Origin: Bacillus subtilis | GTDB lineage: Bacteria > Bacillota > Bacilli > Bacillales > Bacillaceae_C | Reading direction: 5' to 3' | DNA length: 64,000 nucleotides | Assembly (NCBI RefSeq): GCF_008764245.1 | Contig: NZ_VTQV01000006.1 | Coordinates: forward strand, 42,033-106,032 | Shown: in pieces, positions 16,055 to 25,021 of the stretch | How positions within the stretch are numbered: position 1 is the first letter of the stretch | How the letters are laid out: each line of letters starts with the position of its first letter | Made by a program: the position numbers and the translations under genes | Notes under the pieces: model-generated | The model's database searches: none | The model's input: the letters and a program-made list of their open reading frames with translations, nothing else | What the model was told of the DNA's origin: nothing

Positions 16055-16176
16055 TGTTTTTTTATACGAGAGTAATTCGTCGCTATCCGAGAGTATTTTT
16101 TGCTATACGAGATTATTTTTTGCTATACGAGATTATTCTGCTTCTATACGGGAGTATTTTCTCCTATACAAGAGTA
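16055..16176 (+). repeat. 20-21-bp tandem repeats, locus 1
   Basis: About six units of the form TATACGAGATTATTTTTTGC, spaced 20-21 bp, with variable last six to eight bases. The constant part is TATNCGRGANTAT. It lies in the gap between the exporter gene end and the start of the DUF368 gene. Related arrays are at 26430-26690 and 33352-33460. Confidence 0.8.
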
Positions 16177-16210
16177 AAAAAACACTCCTGGTCATTTCCT
16201 GACCAGGAGC
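16176..16210 (-). terminator. Rho-independent terminator of the NatAB-like operon
   Basis: On the minus strand CTCCTGGTCA pairs with TGACCAGGAG around a short loop, followed by TGTTTTTTT. It sits just after the permease stop at 16217. Confidence 0.9.
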
Positions 16211-16216
16211 TACTCT

Positions 16217-17452
16217 TTAAGCCCACAACCACTTCCAAATTTCTTTTGGTGTGGCATTTTTTCCATACATAAGAATACCCATTTTGAAAATTTTCCCGGC
16301 TGCTTTCATCGCTAACCAAATAAATACAAGTAACACGAGGATTGCAATGATGACTTCAATCCACGGCCATTCTTCGAGCATTGATAGACGAATTAAGAGC
16401 ACGCCCGGTGTGGTGACGGGAATAAAGGTTAAGACTTTTGCAATCAAACCACTTGGATCCATTATAATCGGGCCCATAAACATAAATGGAAGGAATGGCA
16501 ACATCATGACAATTCCTTGAAAGTTACTTGTAGAGGTCATATCTTCGACCGTTGCCCCCATCCCAACAAAAATAGCCGCGAATAAGAGGTAGCCAGCTAA
16601 AGCGATAAACAAAAGAATCGCCAATTCAGGTACAAATAAGTATTCTAGAATCGGAAAGTCAATCTTCCATAAAGCGATAGGGAGAAGAAACGCTAACCAT
16701 ACGGCCACTTGAGTAATGCCTAAAATAAAATAGCCAATGATTTTTCCTTGCATAAGATCTGTCGGTGTAATGGATGATAAAATAATCTCCGCTACCTTTT
16801 CCTTTTTCTCCTGTGAGGCAGAAGTGAAGATCATCATCCCTGTGATGACAATCGAAAATAAGACAATGCCTGCTGCTATACCGGGAACAAGATGCCTGAA
16901 TGGATCTCCTTCTGTCTCTTCAGCTGCTTCCCCTTCAGCTTTTGAGGCAGTCCCTTTATCTTCAATCTCAATCGGCTTCAATGAAACGCCCTTTCCAATG
17001 ACCTCCAACTGTTGATCGGATAAATTCATCCGCTCCAGTTGTAGTTGGCGAAGTGGGGTTTCTATGATCGACGCTTCAAAAAGGAAGTTCTCCTCCACAT
17101 TGTCGTTCAAATAAACAGGGATTTCTCCTTCCTCTAGCGCCTTTTCTGTTAGAGCAATATAAGCTGTATGTTCATTCGCTTCCGCCTTAGCCGCCATTTC
17201 CGATTCAGCGACATCTGTCTGCTGCAACTCCCAATTCAACTCAGCTGAAGTAACCATTTCCGCCACTTGTTCATATACATTCAGCTCATCTAAAATAAAA
17301 ACTTGCGTTGCCTCATCTTCCGAATTAAAAAGAGTAGGAATAAACGCAAATAACATAAAAATAATCGGTGTAATGATTAAAGAAATAATAAACGATTTAT
17401 TTTTCATATTGCGTTTAATTTCCCATTTGGCCACCTTCCAGCTATTTCGCAT
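16217..17452 (-). CDS. ABC-2 type exporter permease (NatB/YhaP-like)
   Basis: 411 aa. N-terminal membrane segment near 20-40 (SFIISLIITPIIFMLFAFIP), then a long extracytoplasmic domain of about 140 residues rich in Glu and Ala, then five or six membrane segments from about residue 190. The motif SASQEKKEKVAEIILSSITP is typical of NatB/YhaP exporters. Candidate roles are sodium or drug/peptide efflux; the substrate is not readable. The gene overlaps its ATPase by 11 bp, with AGGGGG inside the ATPase gene serving as ribosome site. Confidence 0.88.
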   Translation of the reverse strand: MRNSWKVAKWEIKRNMKNKSFIISLIITPIIFMLFAFIPTLFNSEDEATQVFILDELNVYEQVAEMVTSAELNWELQQTDVAESEMAAKAEANEHTAYIALTEKALEEGEIPVYLNDNVEENFLFEASIIETPLRQLQLERMNLSDQQLEVIGKGVSLKPIEIEDKGTASKAEGEAAEETEGDPFRHLVPGIAAGIVLFSIVITGMMIFTSASQEKKEKVAEIILSSITPTDLMQGKIIGYFILGITQVAVWLAFLLPIALWKIDFPILEYLFVPELAILLFIALAGYLLFAAIFVGMGATVEDMTSTSNFQGIVMMLPFLPFMFMGPIIMDPSGLIAKVLTFIPVTTPGVLLIRLSMLEEWPWIEVIIAILVLLVFIWLAMKAAGKIFKMGILMYGKNATPKEIWKWLWA

Positions 17453-18386
17453 TATGATCGCCCCCTTCCCGAATATCTTGACCTACGTGTCGATCTGTTG
17501 CCACATCTATAAAAATTTCATGTAAAGATATCCGATCAATCGATAACTCTTGAATATTCAGATTTTCTGGAAGCTGCCTTAACCATGATGGAATATGTAC
17601 ATCTGGAGTTAAGTAAAGTACTGCAACATCACCCGTTGATTCAACGCGTTGTACCTCTGCAAGATGCTCCAATGCATGCACATCATTTTTCCCACGAATC
17701 GTACATTTAAAATTAGCATATTGATTTTTTACATCTTCTAATGATCCATAAATCACCTTTTGCCCACGATGGATCATAAATAAGCGATCACAAACCTCTT
17801 CCACCATATTCATTTGATGGGAAGATAATAAAATCGCTGTACCCTGATTTGCCAATTCCTGAATTTCTTTTTTAAAAACCTCTTGGCTAACAGGGTCTAA
17901 TCCCGAAAAGGGTTCATCCAAAATTAACAACTCTGGTTCATGAATGATCGAACCGATAAATTGCACCTTTTGCCCCATTCCCTTCGATAATTCCTCAACA
18001 GAAACTTTTTCTTTTCCCTCAAGGCCAAGTTTCGCTAAATAGTCCATCGCCCGCTGTCTTGCTTTTTTCAAGGGATAATCCTTTAGTTCAGCTAAATATA
18101 AAATCATATCCATCACATTCACATTCTTATATAGACCACGTTCTTCCGGTAAATACCCAATTTTGTGACGAGGAATTTCACCTGTTGGCTGATTATGAAA
18201 TTGCACCGTTCCCTCATCCGGATACATAATCCCCATAATATTTCGAATCGTCGTCGACTTCCCCGCCCCATTTGGTCCAAGAATGGCCATAATTTCTCCC
18301 TTATGCACTTGAAAGGAGATATTTTTAATAATTTGTGTTTGTTTAAACGATTTTCCCAAATCCCTAACGGTTAAAATTGGCTCCAT
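17442..18386 (-). CDS. ABC exporter ATP-binding protein (NatA/YhaQ-like)
   Basis: 314 aa. Walker A GPNGAGKSTT near 37, Q-loop in GYLPEERGLY, signature LSKGMGQKVQ, Walker B LLILDEPFSGLDP and switch SSHQMNMVEEV. The EERGLY and SKGM variants mark the NatA/YhaQ family of ABC-2 exporters. A C-terminal extension from about 220 is typical. First gene of a two-gene unit with the permease. Its own promoter lies in the roughly 170-bp gap upstream, where no regulator is adjacent. Confidence 0.9.
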   Translation of the reverse strand: MEPILTVRDLGKSFKQTQIIKNISFQVHKGEIMAILGPNGAGKSTTIRNIMGIMYPDEGTVQFHNQPTGEIPRHKIGYLPEERGLYKNVNVMDMILYLAELKDYPLKKARQRAMDYLAKLGLEGKEKVSVEELSKGMGQKVQFIGSIIHEPELLILDEPFSGLDPVSQEVFKKEIQELANQGTAILLSSHQMNMVEEVCDRLFMIHRGQKVIYGSLEDVKNQYANFKCTIRGKNDVHALEHLAEVQRVESTGDVAVLYLTPDVHIPSWLRQLPENLNIQELSIDRISLHEIFIDVATDRHVGQDIREGGDHNAK

Positions 18387-18564
18387 ACCCCACCCGTCCT
18401 TTCTTACTTCTAGTCTTTACGAATGAAATGAGCTGAAAGTTTCAACATATTCGCTCGATTGATTGCTTGTTGCATACATCCTGTACGTCACAATCCCCTT
18501 GTCACCTGTTTTTATACAGTTTATCTTATTCATTTTGACAAAACTTTATTTTTCAAGCTCTATT

Positions 18565-19293
18565 CTAAACCTTCTTCTCCCTCATTTTATGATAAAGGGA
18601 CATAATGACCCAAATAGGTATTGGGAGTACGACCGCTCCTGCTACCATATAGCTTAAGAGGTTAATTGCGGGGTCTGGGTCTTTACCACCGACAAATAAC
18701 AAAAGAATCGCCAGCATGACTAAGACAAGGGATGGTATGGTTTTGACTAAATTGACTAATCCCTTTCTCCCTTCTACCTTCCATTTGTTACTGTACGTTG
18801 TGATGATCGTCCAAGCTGTTGGAAGGGCAATTATACTGAGAATAACAGCTACTCCAAGAAGGATTGATTGTAAGATACCAGAGCTAATCATTGCACCAAT
18901 CCAAACGAGCGCTGTAATGAAAACAAATGGAATGGCTAGTTTGTTCATGGAATCACTTAAATTTTTATACTTTTCAACTGTTGTATCCCGGTCAGTATAA
19001 ATTGGTTGTGTACCAGGAAGTGCTCGAAATAAATGGATATTTGCTTCTGAGGCGATATGCGACCATCCAGCAGAAGAAAAAAAGGCAAAGTATTCCTCTT
19101 CTTCATCCTCTGTTAACGAACGATAATCTATGCTATAGATATAATCCAAGCTTTCTCCTTTTTCAAGGGTATACCCCATAAATTTAAAGCCACTAACATG
19201 CCATCCTTTCAAAGAAAATCGGCGTAATTTTTCCATATCCTCATCCTCAGAAAAGGCTAACCCACCTGAAGGAATATACTTTGTTTGTCTCAT
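18565..19293 (-). CDS. DUF2812 domain membrane protein
   Basis: 242 aa. The soluble N-terminal DUF2812 region, about 1-110, includes FSLKGWHVSGFKFMGYTLEK and FAFFSSAGWSHIASEANIHL. Four hydrophobic segments follow at about 115-235. It overlaps the PadR gene by 4 bp and is translationally coupled to it. PadR-DUF2812 pairs recur in Bacilli; the PadR protein presumably represses the pair, but what the membrane protein does is unknown. Confidence 0.85.
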   Translation of the reverse strand: MRQTKYIPSGGLAFSEDEDMEKLRRFSLKGWHVSGFKFMGYTLEKGESLDYIYSIDYRSLTEDEEEEYFAFFSSAGWSHIASEANIHLFRALPGTQPIYTDRDTTVEKYKNLSDSMNKLAIPFVFITALVWIGAMISSGILQSILLGVAVILSIIALPTAWTIITTYSNKWKVEGRKGLVNLVKTIPSLVLVMLAILLLFVGGKDPDPAINLLSYMVAGAVVLPIPIWVIMSLYHKMREKKV

Positions 19294-19607
19294 TCTTCAA
19301 CCTCCTTCAACCCTGTTTCCGCTAATTGAATCATCCGTTTTCTTAGCTGCAAATCTTCACTTAATACTTCTCTGCCTTTTTCAGTAAGCAAATATGTTTT
19401 ACGTCTTGAATCCGACCCATCATGCAAATAAATCCACCCTTGTTTTAATAACTTTTTAATAATCGTGTACATGGAAGCAGGACCTATCGTAATGGCACCT
19501 TTTGTTGCTTCTTCAATTAAGTTCATAATCGCGTAGCCATGCCTTGGCTTCGTTAAAGCAGCCATAATATAAAACATGGAATCTGTTAATTGCTCCGTTT
19601 TCTTCAA
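19290..19607 (-). CDS. PadR family transcriptional regulator
   Basis: 105 aa from a TTG start with GAAGGTG upstream. Winged helix: MFYIMAALTKPRHGYAIMNL, the recognition segment GPASMYTIIKKLLKQGWI and wing SRRKTYLLTEKGREVL, then a short dimer helix. It heads the operon with the DUF2812 gene. A palindromic operator candidate lies about 60 bases upstream. Confidence 0.9.
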   Translation of the reverse strand: MKKTEQLTDSMFYIMAALTKPRHGYAIMNLIEEATKGAITIGPASMYTIIKKLLKQGWIYLHDGSDSRRKTYLLTEKGREVLSEDLQLRKRMIQLAETGLKEVEE

Positions 19608-19629
19608 CTCATCACCTTCTATATCTCTT

Positions 19630-19690
19630 TAGGATATATCAAAAAACGATACATATATCTAAAAACAATATATCATGATGTGATATATAT
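19630..19690. promoter_or_regulatory. probable PadR operator region
   Basis: ATATATCA-N5-TGATATAT at 19668-19688 is a perfect 8-5-8 inverted repeat. Two partial copies (GGATATATC at 19632 and GATACATATATC at 19648) lie between it and the PadR start, suggesting multiple PadR sites. Confidence 0.6.
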
Positions 19691-19786
19691 GTCTAGAGTT
19701 ATCTTATAAGAGGAACATTTTATATTTTCTTATAAGAAAAAGACACATCTCCTTAGAAATGTGCCGTCAATTTCAAATTTTCCTAT

Positions 19787-21694
19787 TTAAATCGATTCTT
19801 TAATTTTACGAATGTAATTAAAGCGAATGAAGAGGAAATACACTAATTGAACTGCGGTAAAGGTTCCTAATACCAATGCTGAGCTCTTAAATAAGTTAAA
19901 ATCAAACATATGCTGCAGGGCAGTAAGTGCAACAGCTCCATGGATCACGGCAACAAGTATTGGAACAAAAAATAGCAAGGCCAATTGGACTGTTAATATT
20001 TTCGATAATTCCTTATCCGTAAGACCGAGCTTATCGATCATAGAAAACTTTTGTTTCTCATCTTCTAAATCAGCATAGAGACGGAAATATAAGAAGCTTC
20101 CTGCTGCGACAAAGAAGACGGCGCCGATAAATAAACCAATAAATAGAACGGCTCCATATCCTTGGTTAATTATATTCCAATCATAAGCTAAAGAAGAGAA
20201 TTGGAACATATTGTTCATGTCATGTCCACTTGTTTCTACTACACCCATATCTTTCATTAATTTTTTGCCACTATCTACTGTAGATTTCCAATTTTCAACC
20301 TGAAACGCATAATAGGTGTCTGTTTTTGTTGACTCTAACTTTTTAAACAGCTCATCGCTTACGACAAATTTATCTTCAAAAGTTCCTATCACATTTGTTA
20401 ATTGAATGTCTATTTGCTGAACATTCTGTTCGCCAATTTGGCGACTGACTTTCTTTGGTAAATCTGGCAAATTACTAAATGAATTTTGGAAATATAATAG
20501 GACAGCTTCATTACTCTTCAGATTCACCTGCTTATCTGTTTCACCTGCTATCCTCGCTAACTGGTTATATTCAGATTGAGGAACAATTGCCCATTCAGTG
20601 GAATCTCCATCCTCATTTTTTACAGGAGCATGTTTGATCTCTATACTTCCCTTTTTATAATTGATTGGTGTTAGTTCTTTTTCAATGGCTTGGATATGCT
20701 CTGACTCCTGCTTGTTTCCCTGATTTGAAATGTATTCTAACGCAAATGGCTTGTCATTCACCAATGCCGATGTGAGCATAGACCTGAAACCAACTAACGA
20801 ACCAATTGCAGAAAAGGCAACAGTCGAAACAATAGCTACAAAGAAAAAGGCACGAGCATTATCCTTCATCCGATAAGCAAGATCCGAAAAGAGAACGAGA
20901 TTTGTCTTTTTCCAGAAAATCGACTTTCGTTCCTTTAATCGATTAATTGTAAATACGCTCAGTTGGGTAAAGAGAAAATACGTCCCAATGATCACAAGAA
21001 TTGTGACAGGAATCATCGCGATTACAACTTGTTCTTCACGAACCACTAAAGCAATCGCATAGCCAACTACAAGTAGAAGAGCCGCCAAAATGGAAAGCGC
21101 AATTGATGCCTTTGGTTCCTTTTTCGGAGCTGAACTCCCTTTTATTAAATCAATTAATTTATTCCCTTTTAAAATAGAAACCGTAAAAAAGGAAATAACA
21201 ATGAACAAAATTAAAAAGGCACTAAATGTTAATAAGACTGCTTGCCATGGTAAATAAAAAGGCAAGGCTTGATCTAAACTTAAAATGCTCTGCGCCGCCA
21301 TTAAAATCAATTTTGCGAAAACGAGGCCCACCGCGATTCCAGAAACAGTTGCCGAAAATCCAATTAAGACGTTTTCTAAGAAGACCATACGACGTAATTG
21401 TTGATTGGTCATCCCTAACATGACCATTAAGCCGAATTCCTTTTTACGAGATTTCAAAAAGGCACTCATCGACACTAAGACGAAAATAAACGAAAACACA
21501 TAAATAATGCCCTCAGCGAGATGGAGGCCAACCGCGACACTCGGGTTGATTTTCGATAACCCCGGATGGAAGGCAAAAATGGCATATACGAAAAAAACAA
21601 GTACGGAAAATAAGCTACTTAGAAAATAGGCTGCATAAATACGTTTATTGCGAAAAACATTGTTAAACGCGAATTGACGAAAGGTCACTTGCAT
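19787..21694 (-). CDS. Bce-type ABC transporter permease (YxdM-like)
   Basis: 635 aa counted from the ATG at 21694; a GTG two codons on (21688) has better spacing to GGGAGG and aligns with the MTFLQFA start of YxdM. FtsX-like architecture: about ten membrane segments with a large extracellular domain of roughly 200 residues between segments 7 and 8 (about 325-520), the peptide-sensing part in BceB-like proteins. KSRKKEFGLMVMLGMTNQQL is the family motif after segment 2. It overlaps the ATPase gene by about 30 bp. Likely role: detection and removal of antimicrobial peptides together with the kinase. Confidence 0.9.
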   Translation of the reverse strand: MQVTFRQFAFNNVFRNKRIYAAYFLSSLFSVLVFFVYAIFAFHPGLSKINPSVAVGLHLAEGIIYVFSFIFVLVSMSAFLKSRKKEFGLMVMLGMTNQQLRRMVFLENVLIGFSATVSGIAVGLVFAKLILMAAQSILSLDQALPFYLPWQAVLLTFSAFLILFIVISFFTVSILKGNKLIDLIKGSSAPKKEPKASIALSILAALLLVVGYAIALVVREEQVVIAMIPVTILVIIGTYFLFTQLSVFTINRLKERKSIFWKKTNLVLFSDLAYRMKDNARAFFFVAIVSTVAFSAIGSLVGFRSMLTSALVNDKPFALEYISNQGNKQESEHIQAIEKELTPINYKKGSIEIKHAPVKNEDGDSTEWAIVPQSEYNQLARIAGETDKQVNLKSNEAVLLYFQNSFSNLPDLPKKVSRQIGEQNVQQIDIQLTNVIGTFEDKFVVSDELFKKLESTKTDTYYAFQVENWKSTVDSGKKLMKDMGVVETSGHDMNNMFQFSSLAYDWNIINQGYGAVLFIGLFIGAVFFVAAGSFLYFRLYADLEDEKQKFSMIDKLGLTDKELSKILTVQLALLFFVPILVAVIHGAVALTALQHMFDFNLFKSSALVLGTFTAVQLVYFLFIRFNYIRKIKESI

Positions 21695-22433
21695 CCCCTC
21701 CCAACAGCGATAACACGTCGATGATTTTTTGGAAAAACGCTTGTCGATTCTCGCCACGGTGGATTTCATTAAATAATGTACCGTCTTTAATAAACACAAC
21801 TCTTTCTGTATAGCTAGCTGTAATTGGATCATGGGTGACCATCATCATTGTCGTCTGATCTTCCTTATTAATTCTCTCCATCATTTCCATCGCTGCTCTT
21901 GTTGCTTTAGAATCTAAATTTCCCGTCGGCTCATCAGCAAGCACCATTTTCGGATCATGAATAATCGCTCGGGCAATCGCCGTCCTTTGTGCTTGTCCGC
22001 CAGAAATTTCATAGATGCGCTTTTTTAAAATCGCCGTAATCCCCAATTTCTCAGCCACAGCCTCTACTCTATTTTCCATTTCTTTTACTTTGGCACCATC
22101 CAATGTGAGAGGCAGGACGATATTTTCCTCTACGGTCAAAGTCGGGAGTAAATTAAAGTCTTGAAAGATAAATCCCAATTGCTGGCGCCGAAAGAGAGCC
22201 AATTCATTATGCTTCATTCGTAATGGATCCTTACCATTCACGATCAGTGATCCCGATGTCGGTTGATCAATGGTCGCCACCATATTCAACAAGGTCGATT
22301 TCCCACTCCCTGAGGGACCCATAATCCCGACAAATTCTCCTTCTTCTATCGTCAAATCGATATCTGCTAACGCCTTATGGGCAACTTTGCCATCATAGAC
22401 TTTACTTAAATTTTTAATGTTCAAGATATCCAC
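21663..22433 (-). CDS. Bce-type ABC transporter ATP-binding protein (YxdL-like)
   Basis: 256 aa from the GTG at 22433, about 8 bases after AAAGGGG; a TTG at 22439 is the alternative. Walker [10 protein letters not shown] near 43, Q-loop GFIFQDFNLLPTLTVEENI, signature ISGGQAQRTAIARAI, Walker B MVLADEPTGNLDS, H-loop MVTHDPITASY. The C-terminal FFQKIIDVLSLLGGDASDLS ending is typical of BceA/YxdL. Paired with the permease downstream; the kinase and regulator lie upstream, beyond a repeat cluster. Confidence 0.92.
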   Translation of the reverse strand: MDILNIKNLSKVYDGKVAHKALADIDLTIEEGEFVGIMGPSGSGKSTLLNMVATIDQPTSGSLIVNGKDPLRMKHNELALFRRQQLGFIFQDFNLLPTLTVEENIVLPLTLDGAKVKEMENRVEAVAEKLGITAILKKRIYEISGGQAQRTAIARAIIHDPKMVLADEPTGNLDSKATRAAMEMMERINKEDQTTMMMVTHDPITASYTERVVFIKDGTLFNEIHRGENRQAFFQKIIDVLSLLGGDASDLSSIRV

Positions 22434-22511
22434 ATTCAAAACCCCTTTCTCAACTATCTATAGTGTAAGAGAAAAGGGTTCTTTCATACCATTGCTATAG
22501 CTTTCATTTAG

Positions 22512-22527
22512 CTTACATTCATGTAAG
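22512..22527 (-). promoter_or_regulatory. inverted repeat, probable response-regulator site
   Basis: CTTACA-N4-TGTAAG, a perfect 6-4-6 palindrome about 75-90 bases upstream of the transporter start. This is the position expected for the OmpR-type regulator of a Bce module. A repeat element begins only four bases further upstream. Confidence 0.6.
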
Positions 22528-22530
22528 GTT

Positions 22531-22745
22531 AGAACAAAAGCGCAAGCGCCCGTTTAGCGACGTACAAACTTTTTAGGGGCCTGACGAGATAAAGGAAACA
22601 CGATGAACCCAAAGGGTGAATCGATGTTGACTTATCGTAGGAAGGCACCGAAAGTTTGCTAGTCGCTGGGCGCTGGAGCCAGACGTCAATACCCACTTTT
22701 AGTACTTATCCACAAGCTAGAATTTTATAGTTTCCTTAGCAATAA
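22531..22745 (+). repeat. modular GCGCAAGCGCC repeat, copy 2
   Basis: Begins AGAACAAAAGCGCAAGCGCC and continues through GGCGCTGGAGC and ACTTATCCACAAGCTAG to TTCCTTAGCAATAA. These ends match copy 1, but the centre differs completely (CGTTTAGCGACGTACAAAC and following). So the two copies share arms and have unrelated cores. Confidence 0.85.
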
Positions 22746-22867
22746 GAAAAGCGCAAGCGCCTTGCTCAGCCCCGACAAGCAAATGTTCCTGAACCTATGA
22801 AAGGCGATCTTTCTCTTCATAGGTTCAGGGTTATTTGACCTCGAGGGGCTAGGCGCTGGAGCTAGAT
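22746..22867 (+). repeat. modular GCGCAAGCGCC repeat, copy 3
   Basis: GAAAAGCGCAAGCGCCTTGC through AGGCGCTGGAGCTAGA, carrying the same core as copy 1 (two CCTGAACCTATGAA arms in inverted orientation and CCTCGAGGGGCTAGG) but in the opposite direction on the chromosome. It lacks the ACTTATCC tail of copies 1 and 2. Confidence 0.85.
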
Positions 22868-22910
22868 CTAAACATTGGCCAATTTTTATACTTTCCTATC
22901 CCGGAACAAA

Positions 22911-22942
22911 AGCGCAAGCGCCCGTTTAGCGACGTACAACTT
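22911..22942 (+). repeat. truncated repeat with the copy-2 core
   Basis: GAACAAAAGCGCAAGCGCCC plus GTTTAGCGACGTACAA are identical to the start of copy 2, then the match stops. It is a fragment broken by the next element. Confidence 0.75.
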
Positions 22943-22959
22943 AAGATAATTGGGTTGAA

Positions 22960-23071
22960 AAAGGATAAATGGCTAAAGGCGCCACGTCCGCATGTCTTCG
23001 CCGTTCTGACCAACATCCTGTTGGCCTCCGTCCTGGTGCAACGCTGTTCTTCCCCATATCCTGCGGGCCTA
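22960..23071 (+). repeat. GGCTAAAGGCGCC repeat, copy 1, touching the kinase stop
   Basis: GGATAAATGGCTAAAGGCGC, then GCATGTCTTCGCCGT, GACCAACATCCTGTTGGCC and CCTGCGGGCCTA. The minus strand of 49090-49205 repeats these words in order. The last bases include the stop codon of the kinase gene. Confidence 0.8.
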
Positions 23072-24037
23072 AAACCGGATTTGCACACTTGTCCCCTCTC
23101 CCCGAACAGAAGTGAGCTCAATTTTATGACCCAATTTTTCACAGACCTCTTTGACTAGATATAGTCCCATTCCTGTTGATTCACGATAATTCCGGCCATT
23201 TTCTCCAGTGAAAAACGGATTAAATACTCGTTTTACATCCGTTTTGGGGATTCCTACCCCATAGTCCTGAACGGTCACAATGGTTTCAAGTGCATCCTTC
23301 GTTTCCGTAATGACCACCTTACGCCCTTTTCCAGTAGAATATTTCACAGCATTTGTAATCAATTGATTAAAGATAAACTCTAACCACTTTTCATCTGATT
23401 CCACGGTTGTTCCTGAGACATGAACTTCGGGATACACATGATTTTTGATAAAAAATCGTTTGTTTTCCCGGATGGCTGCTTCTATGACTGATTTTAAAGA
23501 CACAGGTTCTACCTGAAAGTCCTGTTCAAACATTTCCAATCTAGCTGCATATAAAACCATTTCTAAACCTTTCTCTAATTTATCTGTTTCTTCTCGAATG
23601 CTTTCTAAATGCTCATCATCGTTTTCTTGTGTGATCAACTCAATGACGGATAAGGGTGTTTTCATTTGGTGTACCCATTGATTAATAAACGTTAAATGGT
23701 CATTTCTCCTTTTTTCTTGCTGATCAAGCTCATTCATATAGATACGATGTTGGCGTTTCAATAATTCACCCAATGCCTTGGCAAGAGGGGCTGTATCCAA
23801 TGTTTCGAAGGCTTCATCCATTTGATTCATTGGATTTGATAATCTGTTATAAAATCTACGATGAAGAAGATAACGAAAAGTAAGATAGAGCATGAGAATA
23901 AAGGTGGCTAAGAAAAGAGCGTAAAAATGCAACGAGAGATTATGGTAACCATCCATCCAAAACACCAATAATAGAATGAGGATTTGCAGAACGTTGACAA
24001 GAATAAGCAAGAAATGATCCCGCAAAAATAGCCTCAT
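23069..24037 (-). CDS. Bce-type sensor histidine kinase (YxdK-like)
   Basis: 322 aa from the ATG at 24037, overlapping the regulator stop as ATGA with GGGAG 8 bases upstream. Intramembrane-sensing kinase: two membrane segments within the first 60 residues and almost no extracellular loop. The H-box is HQMKTPLSVIELIT (phosphorylated His near 128), N-box FNQLITNAVKYS, G-boxes DYGVGIP and GMGLYLVKEVCEKLG. Such kinases sense peptides through the BceB-type permease. The 3' end runs into a repeat element, which may have replaced the last few codons. Confidence 0.92.
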   Translation of the reverse strand: MRLFLRDHFLLILVNVLQILILLLVFWMDGYHNLSLHFYALFLATFILMLYLTFRYLLHRRFYNRLSNPMNQMDEAFETLDTAPLAKALGELLKRQHRIYMNELDQQEKRRNDHLTFINQWVHQMKTPLSVIELITQENDDEHLESIREETDKLEKGLEMVLYAARLEMFEQDFQVEPVSLKSVIEAAIRENKRFFIKNHVYPEVHVSGTTVESDEKWLEFIFNQLITNAVKYSTGKGRKVVITETKDALETIVTVQDYGVGIPKTDVKRVFNPFFTGENGRNYRESTGMGLYLVKEVCEKLGHKIELTSVRGEGTSVQIRF

Positions 24038-24735
24038 GATGAATGCTCCCAATTCGGTATTAGCCGGTAGCCCGCGCCCCTCACCGTTTCAATCGCCTCC
24101 ACAATCCCCAGTTCCTGTAACTTTTTCCGAACTCTTGTGACATTGACATTCAAGGTATTTTCATCGACAAAGGATTGGTCGTCCCATAATTTTTCAAGTA
24201 TGGCTTCTCGAGAGGCGATACGCGGCGAACGCTTCATTAACATTTCGAGCAAGACAGCCTCTTTCTTTGTTAGAGGGACGGTTTGTCCATCCTTTGTCAC
24301 TTCCATTCTCTCGACATACAAAACGAGCCCGTCTAGTTCGACGATCCGTTCTTTTACTTTCGGGGCATATTCCCCATACGCCCGCCGTAAGCTGCTACGG
24401 ATTTTGGCCATTACAATTTCATAATGAAATGGTTTTGTGATAAAATCATCGCCCCCATTTTCTAGCGCCATCACTTGATCCATTTCTCCTGATCGAGCGG
24501 AAATAAATAGAATCGGGCATGTGGAAATTTGCCGGATCTGCCGGCACCAATAAAAGCCGTCAAAGCTTGGCAAATTAATATCCAACAAAACGAGATCTGG
24601 TTGAATCTCTTTAAAAAAGTCAAGAATTTTATCAAATTGTTCTGTTATGACTGCTTCAAAACCGTATTTTTCAAGGTGGTTTTGAAGCAATTGAGCAATC
24701 TTAGGATCATCTTCTATAATTAAAATTTTTGCCAT
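24034..24735 (-). CDS. OmpR-family response regulator of the Bce-type module
   Basis: 233 aa. Receiver domain 1-115 with the acidic pair IEDD, phosphorylated Asp in VLLDINLPSFDG, and the conserved FITKPF lysine. The C-terminal winged helix, about 130-230, contains LTKKEAVLLEMLMKRSPRIA, NVNVTRVRKKL and TVRGAGYRLIP. It resembles YxdJ and BceR. First gene of the module; it should activate the ABC transporter genes located 1.6 kb downstream. Confidence 0.93.
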   Translation of the reverse strand: MAKILIIEDDPKIAQLLQNHLEKYGFEAVITEQFDKILDFFKEIQPDLVLLDINLPSFDGFYWCRQIRQISTCPILFISARSGEMDQVMALENGGDDFITKPFHYEIVMAKIRSSLRRAYGEYAPKVKERIVELDGLVLYVERMEVTKDGQTVPLTKKEAVLLEMLMKRSPRIASREAILEKLWDDQSFVDENTLNVNVTRVRKKLQELGIVEAIETVRGAGYRLIPNWEHSS

Positions 24736-24973
24736 TTTTGAATCATCCTTTTCATTCCTTGGTAAGGAAAACTTAACTACTCAGTGGACCTTCACCTGTA
24801 TTCTCAATGCTTAAAAACTGTTTATCTTTACAAGATCACATCTTTGGCTGATATCGGTTGTTCTTCCCCAGCTCCCTCTATGCATACAAATAGACATGAG
24901 CATCAGGATGGGGATAGAGTGGCAACGTTTGTCCAGGTGAAAATTCAAAAGAAATGCTGTACTTTTGCCATTT

Positions 24974-24982
24974 TGGTATAAT
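24974..24982 (+). promoter_or_regulatory. extended -10 promoter of the ATL gene
   Basis: TGGTATAAT carries TGn plus a perfect TATAAT. No good -35 is visible. CAGGAG precedes the ATG at 25022. Confidence 0.6.
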
Positions 24983-25021
24983 GTATGTTTATCATATCTT
25001 AATTAGTCAGGAGAATAAAAC

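Noticed and set aside
14974-22867. Inverted GCGCAAGCGCC repeats as the ends of a composite transposon carrying the exporter and Bce transporter genes
   Set aside because: No transposase lies between them, the genes are ordinary Bacillus housekeeping or stress loci, and more copies are piled at one end, which fits independent insertions.
24784-24981. 65-codon frame upstream of the ATL gene
   Set aside because: No ribosome site, cysteine-rich without pattern, and it runs over the -10 element of the ATL promoter.
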